A DNA stretch of 64,000 nucleotides from Petropleomorpha daqingensis (GTDB lineage: Bacteria; Actinomycetota; Actinomycetes; Mycobacteriales; Geodermatophilaceae), in NCBI RefSeq assembly GCF_013408985.1, contig NZ_JACBZT010000001.1:4481197-4545196 (forward strand). Reading direction: 5' to 3'. The position numbers were made by a program, and so were the translations under genes. Below are positions 27,564 through 35,220 of this stretch, in pieces. Numbering within the stretch: the first letter of the stretch is position 1; each line of letters starts with the position of its first letter. The notes beneath the pieces were generated by a model. It saw nothing but the letters and a program-made list of their open reading frames with translations, did no database searches and was not told the origin of the DNA.

Positions 27564-27569
27564 AGGCTA
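27564..27569 (-). promoter_or_regulatory. leaderless -10 (TAGCCT) overlapping a stop codon
   Basis: TAG of the YbdK-type gene is the first half of TAGCCT; 6 nt later is the ATG at 27557. Confidence 0.5.
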
Positions 27570-28715
27570 ACGGTCGGGCGAGGGCGCCGGGTTCCCGGCC
27601 GTGACGGCGACGGCGGCCCGCACCACGGCGGCCAGGTCGCCGGTCTGCTCGTGCACCTGGCGCTGCAGGTCGGCGCCGGTGCCGCGGCGCAGCAGCTCGG
27701 TGACGCCCTCGGTGACCCGCTGCTCGTCACCGGCGTCGGCCAGCGCCGGGCGCACGTGCTCGAGCAGCCCGCCGACCACCTCGGCCGCGGGCGCGGGCCG
27801 GCCGGTGCGCGGGTCGACCAGCTCGCCGGACAGGCCCGAGCGGCCGGCCCGCCAGGCGGCCAGCCGCACGAGCTCCGGGCGGACGTCGGGGACGGGCCGG
27901 CCGTCGCGGGATTCGCGGGCGGCGGTCTCGACCAGGCCGCGGACCAGGCCGGCGTGCGTGACGGCGTCCTCCACGCGCAGCGCGACGTCGGCGACGCGCA
28001 CCTCGACGGTCGGCCAGTTCGCCGACAGGCGGGCGTCGAAGTAGACCATCCCGGTGTCGACGGCGGTGCCGGTCGCCAGGACGTCGTCGATCAGCCGGTG
28101 GTAGTCGGCTGCGTCGGCGAACACCCCGTTCGGCCCGGCCGAGGGCCACCGGCTCCAGGACTGCGAGCGGTAGCTGGCGTAGCCGGTGTCGGTGCCCATC
28201 CAGAACGGAGAGTTGGCGGTCAGCGCGGTGAGCACCGGCAGCCAGACCCGGATCCGGTTGAGGACGGCGACGCCCTCCTCGTCGTCGTCGACCGAGACGT
28301 GCACGTGGCAGCCGCAGGTCAGCTGCTCGGCGGCGATGCGGGCGAAGGTGTCGTGGATGCGGTCGTACCGCTCCCCCGGGGTCCGCACCGGCTCGACCGC
28401 GACCGGTGAGGTGGCCAGCGCCGCGACCCGGGCGCCGGCGGCGGTGGCGGCCGCGTCGGCGCGGTCCCGCCAGGAGCGCAGCTCCCCGGTGACCTGGTCG
28501 AGGGTCCGGCACACCCGGGTGCCGAGCTCGACCTGCTGGGCCTTGAGCTCGGGGACGAGGTGCGCGCCCTCCGCGCCGTCGTCCCGGTCGTGCTCCTCGA
28601 CGGTCTCCCCCTGCCCCCGCCGGGCGGCGACCTCCAGCGCCTCGGGACCCAGCGGCACCGGCCGGCCTCCGGGGTCGACGACGAGCAGTTCTTCCTCGAT
28701 CCCGAGCGTGCGCAC
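27567..28715 (-). CDS. carboxylate-amine ligase, YbdK/glutamate-cysteine ligase 2 family
   Basis: ATP-grasp-like ligase of the GCS2 family, 382 residues. MRTLGIEEELLVVD is the diagnostic start with metal-binding Glu; LVPELKAQQVELGT, the glycine-free substrate loop LTCGCHVHVSVDDDEEG and VEVRVADVALRVEDAV continue the family pattern. YbdK members form glutamyl-cysteine weakly in vitro; in actinobacteria making mycothiol the true product is unclear. GTG start. Upstream 267 bp hold no gene. Confidence 0.9.
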   Translation of the reverse strand: MRTLGIEEELLVVDPGGRPVPLGPEALEVAARRGQGETVEEHDRDDGAEGAHLVPELKAQQVELGTRVCRTLDQVTGELRSWRDRADAAATAAGARVAALATSPVAVEPVRTPGERYDRIHDTFARIAAEQLTCGCHVHVSVDDDEEGVAVLNRIRVWLPVLTALTANSPFWMGTDTGYASYRSQSWSRWPSAGPNGVFADAADYHRLIDDVLATGTAVDTGMVYFDARLSANWPTVEVRVADVALRVEDAVTHAGLVRGLVETAARESRDGRPVPDVRPELVRLAAWRAGRSGLSGELVDPRTGRPAPAAEVVGGLLEHVRPALADAGDEQRVTEGVTELLRRGTGADLQRQVHEQTGDLAAVVRAAVAVTAGNPAPSPDR

Positions 28716-28970
28716 CCGTTCATGATCAGCAACCGGCTGCCGGGCTGCTCGCCGAGGTCCTCGATCGGGCGGACGGTCTCGCTCAGTCGGACCGTTATGC
28801 CCAAGATGAATACGGCTTTACCAGAACCGGCTGCTGCCGGTCCCCCTGCTCATCCCGGCACCGCCGCCGCAGGTCACGCGATCGCTGATGCGGCGCCCGG
28901 AGGGCGGCGCGGGCCGTCGTCTACGGCGAGAGCCGACACGAAAAACTCGTGGGATTGTTGGGGATAACGG

Positions 28971-28976
28971 TAGTAT
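28971..28976 (+). promoter_or_regulatory. leaderless -10 (TAGTAT)
   Basis: TAGTAT, 6 nt, then GTG 28983, within an unusually AT-rich stretch (28940-28976). Confidence 0.5.
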
Positions 28977-28982
28977 TGGGGC

Positions 28983-29828
28983 GTGCGAGGTGAGTGGCAG
29001 CAGCCGCTGCCGGAGATGCCGGCTCCTCCCCCGGCACGCGCCTGGCGGCGGATCACGCCGCCGGAGGGGTACGAGCCGCAGTGGCGTCGGCTGTCCGAGG
29101 CCGCGCTCGAGCTCGGTCTCGGCCCGGACGACCTGGCCGCCACCGGCCTCGACCCGATCGCCGCCGCCCGCGGCTGGAAGCCCGCGACGCTGGCCCTCTA
29201 CGGCAAGGTCGCCCGGTACGGCGGTCTCGCGCTGTCGACGGTGCCGACCCCCGAGCCGGATCCGCCGAGCCTCGACCTGCGGCCGCTGACCCAGATCCGC
29301 AACGAGAACCCCGAGCACCTGCGCACCGTGGCCTGGTGCGCGCTCGCCCTGGGCTGGCCGGGCACCGTCGGGCAGTTCCGCGCGCTGCGCCGCGACCAGG
29401 TGCAGGCCACCGCGCGCCGGCTGCTGGTGCACACCGACGACGGCGACTGGTCGGTGCCCGGCGCGCTGACCGCCTGGCACGCCTGGGAGGAGGTCCGCCG
29501 CCGCTTCCCCGCGCTCGCCGCCAGCCCGTGGGTGCTGCCGGCGCTGCGCCGCGGGCCGGGCTTCGGCTCGCACGTCGGCGGGCAGCTGTCCAGCCAGGCG
29601 CTGCAGGTGACCTTCGCCAAGCACGCCGTCCGCACCGGCCAGCACCTGCGGGCCACGGTCGCGCCGTCCCGCCGGGGCTGGGCCGAGGAGCTGGCCGCCG
29701 CCTACGCGCACCTGTCCTACGACTCCTACCGCCGGCTCGCGCTGGCCGCCGGCGCTCCCCCGGTGTCGGCCCGAGGCGTCGTCCGCGCCGCCCGGGCGGT
29801 CAACAAGCTGCACCGCCTGGCCGGCTAG
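28983..29828 (+). CDS. unrecognised protein, integrase-like in outline
   Basis: Protein of 281 residues that I do not recognise. A Pro-rich start leads to a helical region (LSEAALELGLGPDDLAATGL) resembling a recombinase N-terminal domain. The stretch WCALALGWPGTVGQFRALRRDQV lines up with the helix of tyrosine recombinases that carries the first catalytic Arg, but that position reads Thr; no clear HXXR box or Tyr nucleophile context is found. A catalytically dead integrase-like DNA-binding protein is possible, as is chance similarity. Converges on the HIT gene, sharing CTAG at the stops. Confidence 0.6.
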   Translation: MRGEWQQPLPEMPAPPPARAWRRITPPEGYEPQWRRLSEAALELGLGPDDLAATGLDPIAAARGWKPATLALYGKVARYGGLALSTVPTPEPDPPSLDLRPLTQIRNENPEHLRTVAWCALALGWPGTVGQFRALRRDQVQATARRLLVHTDDGDWSVPGALTAWHAWEEVRRRFPALAASPWVLPALRRGPGFGSHVGGQLSSQALQVTFAKHAVRTGQHLRATVAPSRRGWAEELAAAYAHLSYDSYRRLALAAGAPPVSARGVVRAARAVNKLHRLAG

Positions 29829-30253
29829 CCGCCCAGCAGCGCGCGGACGGCGTCGGCCGTGGCGGCGTGCTCGGCAGGCGATGCGTCGGCCGCGTCGGGC
29901 TCGAGCAGACCGGGGCCTCCGCGCAGCGCGTCGCCGGCGCGGTGCGGCGCGAGGTTGACGTGCAGGTGCGCGACGTGGTCGCCGAAGACGTACGCGTAGG
30001 TCAGCTCGGCCGCGGTCGCGTCGCGCAGGGCCCGCGTGACCCGGGCCAGCACCGGCCCGAACGTCGCCGCCTCCCTGCCGTCGAGATCGGTGATGTGCGG
30101 GATGTGCCGCCGCGGCTCCAGGTGCGCGAAGCCCGGGATGGGCCCGCGCAGGACGGCGGACAGCCGCCACAACTCGTCCTCCCAGAGGCGGACGCGATCG
30201 AACTCCCGGTCGGCGATCTCCGGGACGCACAGCATGCACGGGTCGGACGCCAC
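29825..30253 (-). CDS. HIT family protein
   Basis: Histidine-triad nucleotide-binding/hydrolase protein of 142 residues. CMLC at residues 6-9 corresponds to the N-terminal Cys pair of many HIT proteins; GFAHLEPRRHIPHITDLD is the nucleotide strand region, and HVAHLHVNLAPH carries the triad histidines His96 and His98, slightly different from canonical HXHXH. An Ala/Asp-rich tail follows. GTG 30253 is chosen so the Cys pair is included. Substrate unknown. Confidence 0.82.
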   Translation of the reverse strand: MASDPCMLCVPEIADREFDRVRLWEDELWRLSAVLRGPIPGFAHLEPRRHIPHITDLDGREAATFGPVLARVTRALRDATAAELTYAYVFGDHVAHLHVNLAPHRAGDALRGGPGLLEPDAADASPAEHAATADAVRALLGG

Positions 30254-30279
30254 CCGCGGAGCCTCGCACCGACCGCCGC

Positions 30280-31788
30280 TCAGAGCAGGCTGAGCTGCTC
30301 CGGCTGGCGCTGTGGTGCCGCGGCCGCGCCCGCCGGCAGGCTGCCCGCGGGGAACTCGCCGTCGGCGTCGCCGGGCAGGCCGCGGATCGGCTCGCCGTCG
30401 ACGCCGCGCGCGGACCCGCCGCGCTGCCGGTCGAGGCCGTGCCGGGCCAGCAGCGGCGCGACCCGCTGGGTCAGCCAGTCGCGGTACTCGGCCGGCACGT
30501 ACGCGCCGCGGCGGTACAGCTGCCGGTAGCGCGGCAGCAGTTCGGGGTGCGCGCGGCCCAGCCAGCCGAGGAACCACTCGCGGGCGCCGGGCCGCAGGTG
30601 CAGCGCGAGCACGGTCACCCCGGTGGCCCCGGATGCCGCGACGGCGCCGAGCGCGGCGTCGAGGGACTCCTCGTCGTCGGTCAGCCCGGGCAGCACCGGC
30701 GCCAGGAAGACGCCGCACGGCAGACCGGCGTCGGTGATCGCGCGCACCAGCTCCAGCCGTGCCTTGGGCGTCGGCACCCCCGGTTCGAGGGCGTGGTGCA
30801 GCTCGTCGTCCCAGATGGCCATGGAGACGCCCATGCCGATCGGGACGTCCTGCTCCGCGCTCGTCAGCAGCGGCAGGTCGCGGCGGGCCAGCGTGCCCTT
30901 GGTGAGGATCGAGAACGGCGTGCCCGACCGCGCCAGCGCCCGGATCACCCCGGGCATGAGCTGGTAGCGGCCCTCCGCGCGCTGGTACGGGTCGGTGTTG
31001 GTGCCCATGGCCACGTGCTCCCGGCGCCACGAGGGCCGGCTCAGCTCCCGTTCCAGCACCTCGGCCAGGTTCGTCTTGACCACGATCTGGGTGTCGAAGT
31101 CCTTGCCGGAATCCAATTCGAGCCATTCATGCGTTTTCCGGGCGAAGCAGTTGTGGCTGACCACCCCGTTGGCGATGAAGTCACCGGTGCCCGTGGTGAT
31201 GTCGAACATCGGGATCTCCCGGCCCAGCGCCTTCACCGCGGTCACCTGGAGGTCGGGCCCGGAACCGACCACGTCGTCACCACCACCGCGGAACCGGTCG
31301 GCGTCGGTCAGCTCGGCCACGTGCTTCCAGCCGCTCACCGTGAGGAAGCGGTGATCAGCGCTGGCGACGATCTCGGTGCCGTCGGCAAGGTGAACCGCGA
31401 ATGCCGGCTTGACCGTCGACCAGTGCGCCAGCACCTCGGTGGCGACGTAGCGCCGGTCGCTTCCTTGCTCGCGGGTGCCCACGATGCGGTCGCCGACGCG
31501 GAGGTCGGCGATGGGCAGCTCGCGGCCCTCCGCCATCAGCACCGGTGTGTCCCCGCTGAGGCAATAGGTGCAGGCATGGGCGCATCCGCGATAGGGATTG
31601 ATGGTCCACTGGAACGGCATGGCCGACCCAGGTGGGACGGCGTTGAGCGCGCTGCGGCTGCGGACCTCGTGCAGCGTGATCCCGGGGAACTCCGGCACCT
31701 GCACGCTGCGCAGCAACCCCTTGATCGTCGGCATGCCCGGCAGCGCGCCGTCCTCCATCAGGTCGAGCCGCTGCGCATCCCACCGCAT
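30280..31788 (-). CDS. Rv2578c-family radical SAM protein containing an intein
   Basis: Precursor of 502 residues; removal of the 138-residue intein would leave a 364-residue radical SAM protein. Rv2578c-type features: MRWDAQRLDL start, DGALPG, NPYRGCAHACTY then, after the intein, CFARKTHEWL, GTNTDPYQRAEGRYQLMPG and SILTKGTLARRDLPLL. The CX3CX2C ligands are Cys69, Cys73 and the Cys that begins the C-extein (214), so the cluster site exists only after splicing. ATG 31788 matches the family start; ATG 31797 is also in frame. A LexA box lies just upstream. Spore photoproduct-lyase-like relatives are known, but the reaction is not. Confidence 0.95.
   Translation of the reverse strand: MRWDAQRLDLMEDGALPGMPTIKGLLRSVQVPEFPGITLHEVRSRSALNAVPPGSAMPFQWTINPYRGCAHACTYCLSGDTPVLMAEGRELPIADLRVGDRIVGTREQGSDRRYVATEVLAHWSTVKPAFAVHLADGTEIVASADHRFLTVSGWKHVAELTDADRFRGGGDDVVGSGPDLQVTAVKALGREIPMFDITTGTGDFIANGVVSHNCFARKTHEWLELDSGKDFDTQIVVKTNLAEVLERELSRPSWRREHVAMGTNTDPYQRAEGRYQLMPGVIRALARSGTPFSILTKGTLARRDLPLLTSAEQDVPIGMGVSMAIWDDELHHALEPGVPTPKARLELVRAITDAGLPCGVFLAPVLPGLTDDEESLDAALGAVAASGATGVTVLALHLRPGAREWFLGWLGRAHPELLPRYRQLYRRGAYVPAEYRDWLTQRVAPLLARHGLDRQRGGSARGVDGEPIRGLPGDADGEFPAGSLPAGAAAAPQRQPEQLSLL
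31150..31563 (-). other. mini-intein within the radical SAM gene
   Basis: 138 residues from Cys1 (CLSGDTPVLMAEG, block A) to the C-terminal HN of NGVVSHN (block G), followed by the +1 Cys. Block B is GTEIVASADHRFL with its His, and block F is MFDITTGTGDFIANG. There is no room for a homing endonuclease. All residues of the class 1 splicing mechanism are present, so it should be active. Confidence 0.95.
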
Positions 31789-31797
31789 GCGATCCAT

Positions 31798-31813
31798 CCG
31801 AACACACGTTCGA
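31798..31813 (-). promoter_or_regulatory. LexA/SOS box
   Basis: TCGAAC-GTGT-GTTCGG on the minus strand matches the actinobacterial SOS box TCGAAC-N4-GTTCGA in 11 of 12 arm positions, 9 nt before ATG 31788. Confidence 0.8.
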
Positions 31814-32260
31814 TCAGATGTCCACCCGCACCATGACGATCCCCCGCAGGTCCTCGCTGGTCAGCCGCTCGGGGGGCGCCTCGAGCCGCATCGCCCGGCC
31901 GCCGCCCGGCACCGAGGCGTCGTACGCGGCGACCCCCTCCCGGCAGGTCTCCGGGTCGACGGAGCCCTCCACCGCGACCCCCCTTCCGGTCACGTGCTCC
32001 CCGGCCAGCCACAGCTCGACCGGCGCCGGCGTCCGGAAGTTGCGCCACCAGCGCTTGTCCTCCGCACCCCCGACCCAGATCCACACCGCCCCGCCGGCCC
32101 GGGCGTAGCCGGCGACCAGCTCCCGCCGCTGCCCGGTCCGAGCGCCGGTGTACCGGATGACCGCCAGGTGCCGGCCCAGCCACCGGCCGGCGGGCGAGCG
32201 CAGCAGGGCGCGCATACCCGGGTTGACGACGCGGTTGACGACCGCGTGGCGAACGGGCAC
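31814..32260 (-). CDS. nitroreductase/deazaflavin-dependent-type protein
   Basis: Protein of 148 residues resembling the F420/FMN-binding split-barrel nitroreductase family (Ddn-like). MRALLRSPAGRWLGRHLAVIRYTGARTGQRRELVAGYARAGGAVWIWVGGAEDKRWWRNFRTPAPVELWLAGEHVTGRGV follows the family's typical order of barrel strands with the KRWWRNFRT loop. Cofactor use cannot be shown. GTG 32260 is chosen because it starts just before the first conserved helix. The SOS box lies just beyond its stop. Confidence 0.82.
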   Translation of the reverse strand: MPVRHAVVNRVVNPGMRALLRSPAGRWLGRHLAVIRYTGARTGQRRELVAGYARAGGAVWIWVGGAEDKRWWRNFRTPAPVELWLAGEHVTGRGVAVEGSVDPETCREGVAAYDASVPGGGRAMRLEAPPERLTSEDLRGIVMVRVDI

Positions 32261-32271
32261 GCCGCGCAGTC

Positions 32272-32607
32272 TCAGTCCTCGACGTCCATGCGCGCCACCA
32301 GGCCGTTCCGGAAGGTGTAGACGTGCCGGACCGTCGCCTCGCGCAGCACGGTGCCGTCCAGCGCCCGGACCACCTGGGCCACCTCGACCGCGACCCGCCC
32401 GTCGGGCAGCTCCGTCGTGCGCACGGGCGTGACGGTCGGCGCGAGCTGCGCCCACTGCCGGGTCCAGTAGTCGCGCACCGCGTCGTGCCCGACGACCCGG
32501 CCGCCCTCCCACGCGTTCGGCCAGTCGACGTCGGTCGCCAGCGCCGCCAGCACGCCGTCGATGTCGCGGGCGTTGAACGCGGCGTAGAGGGCCTCCAACC
32601 GGTCCAT
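32272..32607 (-). CDS. SnoaL-like/NTF2-fold protein
   Basis: Small alpha+beta barrel protein of 111 residues. MDRLEALYAAFNARDIDGVLAALATDVDWPNAWEGGRVVGHDAVRDYWTRQW is the standard SnoaL opening, and VRHVYTFRNGLVARMDVED the usual last two strands. Members are isomerases, hydrolases or ligand binders; no active-site assignment is attempted. The ATG shares one base with the Lrp stop (TGATG), so it is likely regulated and translated with the Lrp gene. Confidence 0.88.
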   Translation of the reverse strand: MDRLEALYAAFNARDIDGVLAALATDVDWPNAWEGGRVVGHDAVRDYWTRQWAQLAPTVTPVRTTELPDGRVAVEVAQVVRALDGTVLREATVRHVYTFRNGLVARMDVED

Positions 32608-33083
32608 CAGATCGGCGGGCGGTCCTCGTAGAACGTGGAGAGCACCACTGTCGTGCGGGTGGTGACGTTGGCGGCCTTGCGGATCGCGGCCAGCAGCCCC
32701 TCGAGCGCGTCCGGTGAGGCGACCCGCACCTTGAGGATGTAGCTCTCCACCCCGGCGACCGAGTGGCACTCCTCGATCTCGGTCAGGTGCGCCAACCGGG
32801 CCGGGGCGTCGTCGGGCTGGGCGACGTCGATCGGCGTGATCGACACGAACGCGGTCAGCGGCAGCCCGAGCGCCTTGGCGTCCAGGGTGGCGGTGTAGCC
32901 CTTGATCAGCCCGCGCTGCTCCAGCCGCCGCACCCGCTGGTGCACCGCCGACACCGACAGGCCGACCCGCTCGGCCAGGTCGGTGTAGCTGGCCCGCCCG
33001 TCCCGGGCGAGCGCGGCGAGCAGGGCGCGGTCGACGTCGGGCGAGGCGCCGCCGGGCTCACCCGGGGAGGACGACGAGCTCAC
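32607..33083 (-). CDS. Lrp/AsnC family transcriptional regulator
   Basis: Feast/famine regulator of 158 residues. DVDRALLAALARDGRASYTDLAERVGLSVSAVHQRVRRLEQRGLIKGYTATLD is the winged HTH; the C-terminal RAM ligand domain contains ECHSVAGVESYILKVRVASPDALEGLL. The GTG start lies 26 bp inside the end of the upstream M24 peptidase gene, coupling the two. In this family the ligand is usually an amino acid, which suits a peptidase partner. Confidence 0.92.
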   Translation of the reverse strand: MSSSSSPGEPGGASPDVDRALLAALARDGRASYTDLAERVGLSVSAVHQRVRRLEQRGLIKGYTATLDAKALGLPLTAFVSITPIDVAQPDDAPARLAHLTEIEECHSVAGVESYILKVRVASPDALEGLLAAIRKAANVTTRTTVVLSTFYEDRPPI

Positions 33084-34206
33084 GCGGCCCCCCGTTCAGG
33101 TTCTGGACGCCGTCCTCGGTGCAGACGACGATGTCCTCGATCCGCGCACCGCAGCGGCCCGGCAGGTAGATGCCGGGCTCGACGGAGAACGCCATGCCGG
33201 CCACGAGCGGCAGGTCGTTGCCCTCGACGATGTAGGGCGCCTCGTGGGTGTCCAGGCCGATGCCGTGGCCGGTGCGGTGGATGAAGTACTCGCCGTAGCC
33301 GCCGTCGGTGATCACCCGCCGGGCGACCGCGTCGATCTCCTCCGCGGTCACGCCCGGCCGCACGGCGGCGGTGGCGGCGGCCTGGGCCTCCTGCAGCACG
33401 CCGTACCACTCGGCGACGTCCGGGCCGGGTGCCTGCCCCACCGCGTAGGTGCGGGTGCAGTCGGAGCGGTACCCGGTGGCGGTCTCGCCGCCGATGTCGA
33501 CGACGACGACGTCGCCGGCCTCGATCACCCGGGCGGACACGTCGTGGTGCGGGCTGGCGCCGTTGGGCCCGGAGCCGACGATGGTGAAGTCGACGCCGAT
33601 GTGCCCCTCCTCGAGGATCGCCGCGGCGATGTCGGCGCCCACCTCGGCCTCGGTGCGGCCGACGCGGAGGATCCCGGCCATGCGGGCGTGCACGCGGTCG
33701 ATCGCGGCGCCGGCCGCGGCGAGCTCCTCGACCTCGGCGGCGTTCTTGACCATCCGCAGCCGGTCCACCACCGGGGCGGCCAGCTCGAGGGCGGAGCCGG
33801 GCAGCGCCCGCTGGACGCCGAGCGCGTGCTCGGCCCAGGTCCGGTTGCCGACCGCGACGCGGGAGGGGGTACGCCCGAGGCGCTGGGAGACCTCGCCGGC
33901 CAGGACGGAGAACGCGTCGTCGGTCTCGTCCCAGGCCTGCACGGACAGGCCGAGCGCACCGGCCGGGCTGGCGTCGACCATCGGCGCCTCCAGCCGGGGA
34001 ACCACCAGGAACGGCTCCCCGCGGGCGGGCACGACCAGCGCGGTCAGCCGCTCCATGGCGTGCGCGGAGTAGCCGCACAGGTAGCGCAGGTCGGAGCCCG
34101 GGGTGAAGACGAGCAGGTCGAGGCCGAGTTCGCCGGCCACGTCGCGGGCGGCGTGCACCCGGTCGATGCTCACCAGCTTTTCGGACGGCACGACGTCGGT
34201 TGCCAC
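33058..34206 (-). CDS. M24 family Xaa-Pro-type aminopeptidase
   Basis: Metallopeptidase of 382 residues with a creatinase-like N-terminal domain and a pita-bread catalytic domain. Metal ligands are in VVVDIGGETATGYRSDCTRTYAVG (two Asp), HRTGHGIGLDTHEAPYI (His), FSVEPGIYLPG (Glu) and GARIEDIVV (Glu). It removes N-terminal residues ahead of proline in typical members. GTG 34206 is chosen over GTG/ATG further up, which would reach the divergent exonuclease promoter. Overlaps the Lrp gene by 26 bp. Confidence 0.93.
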   Translation of the reverse strand: MATDVVPSEKLVSIDRVHAARDVAGELGLDLLVFTPGSDLRYLCGYSAHAMERLTALVVPARGEPFLVVPRLEAPMVDASPAGALGLSVQAWDETDDAFSVLAGEVSQRLGRTPSRVAVGNRTWAEHALGVQRALPGSALELAAPVVDRLRMVKNAAEVEELAAAGAAIDRVHARMAGILRVGRTEAEVGADIAAAILEEGHIGVDFTIVGSGPNGASPHHDVSARVIEAGDVVVVDIGGETATGYRSDCTRTYAVGQAPGPDVAEWYGVLQEAQAAATAAVRPGVTAEEIDAVARRVITDGGYGEYFIHRTGHGIGLDTHEAPYIVEGNDLPLVAGMAFSVEPGIYLPGRCGARIEDIVVCTEDGVQNLNGGPRELVVLPG

Positions 34207-34260
34207 GCTGGGCAGTGAACCACGCCGGACGGCGGATCTCCGCACGTGTTACCGGGCCGC

Positions 34261-34266
34261 TACCGT
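34261..34266 (+). promoter_or_regulatory. leaderless -10 (TACCGT) for exonuclease
   Basis: TACCGT, 8 nt, then GTG 34275; no Shine-Dalgarno. Confidence 0.45.
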
Positions 34267-34274
34267 CCGCGGAC

Positions 34275-35201
34275 GTGACCACGATGCTGCTGGACGCGGC
34301 CAGCCTCTACTTCCGGGCCTTCTACGGGGTGCCGACGAGCGTCACGTCCCCCGACGGGCGGCCGGTCAACGCCGTGCGCGGCTTCCTGGACATGACCGCG
34401 CGGCTGGTCGGCGCGCACGGCCCGACCCGGCTGGTCGCCTGCTGGGACGACGACTGGCGGCCGGAATTCCGGGTCGCCGCGCTGCCCTCCTACAAGGCGC
34501 ACCGGGTGGCACCCGAGGGCGGCGAGGAGGTGCCCGACGAGCTCTCGCCGCAGGTGCCGGTGCTGATCGACGTGCTGGCCGCGGCGGGGATCGCCCGGGT
34601 CGGCGCGCCCGGCTTCGAGGCCGACGACGTGATCGGCACGCTAGCCACCCGCGCCCGCGGGCCGGTCGACGTGGTCACCGGCGACCGCGACCTGTTCCAA
34701 CTGGTGGACGACGAGCGCGGGATCCGGGTGCTGTACACCGCGCGCGGGATCACCGACATCGAGGCGGTCGACGAGGCGGCGGTGGCCGCGAAGTACGGCA
34801 TCCCCGGCCGGGCCTACGCCGACTTCGCGGTGCTGCGCGGCGACCCGAGCGACGGGCTGCCCGGTGTCGCGGGCGTGGGCGCCAAGACGGCGGCGGCGCT
34901 GATCACCGCGTTCGGCGACCTGGCCGGCATCCGTTCTGCGGTGGCGACGACCGTCGTCCCGCGGCCGCCGCTGACCGCCGCGGTGCTGAAGAAGCTGCAC
35001 GCGGCGTCGGCCTACCTCGACGCCGCGCCGGTCGTGGTCGCGGTGGAGCGGAACATCGACCTGCCGCCGGTGGAGGGCGAGCTGCCCCGGGCGCCCGCGG
35101 ACCCCGACGCGCTCGCCGTCCTGGCCGAGCGGCACAACCTGGACTCGCCGCTGCGCCGGCTCGGTGCGGTGCTGGGCTGGCCGGCGGACGTCCTCGGCTG
35201 A
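34275..35201 (+). CDS. 5'-3' exonuclease (FEN/PolI N-terminal type)
   Basis: Stand-alone flap/5'-3' exonuclease of 308 residues. Metal-binding acids appear in TMLLDAASLYFRAFYG, VACWDDDWRPEFR, GFEADDVIGTLA and VVTGDRDLFQLV; GDPSDGLPGVAGVGAKTAAALI is the DNA-binding helix-hairpin-helix. It can process Okazaki primers or repair intermediates. Divergent from the M24 gene. All active-site acids seen in the family appear to be kept. Confidence 0.93.
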   Translation: MTTMLLDAASLYFRAFYGVPTSVTSPDGRPVNAVRGFLDMTARLVGAHGPTRLVACWDDDWRPEFRVAALPSYKAHRVAPEGGEEVPDELSPQVPVLIDVLAAAGIARVGAPGFEADDVIGTLATRARGPVDVVTGDRDLFQLVDDERGIRVLYTARGITDIEAVDEAAVAAKYGIPGRAYADFAVLRGDPSDGLPGVAGVGAKTAAALITAFGDLAGIRSAVATTVVPRPPLTAAVLKKLHAASAYLDAAPVVVAVERNIDLPPVEGELPRAPADPDALAVLAERHNLDSPLRRLGAVLGWPADVLG

Positions 35202-35220
35202 GCGCCCGCCGGCCGGCGGG

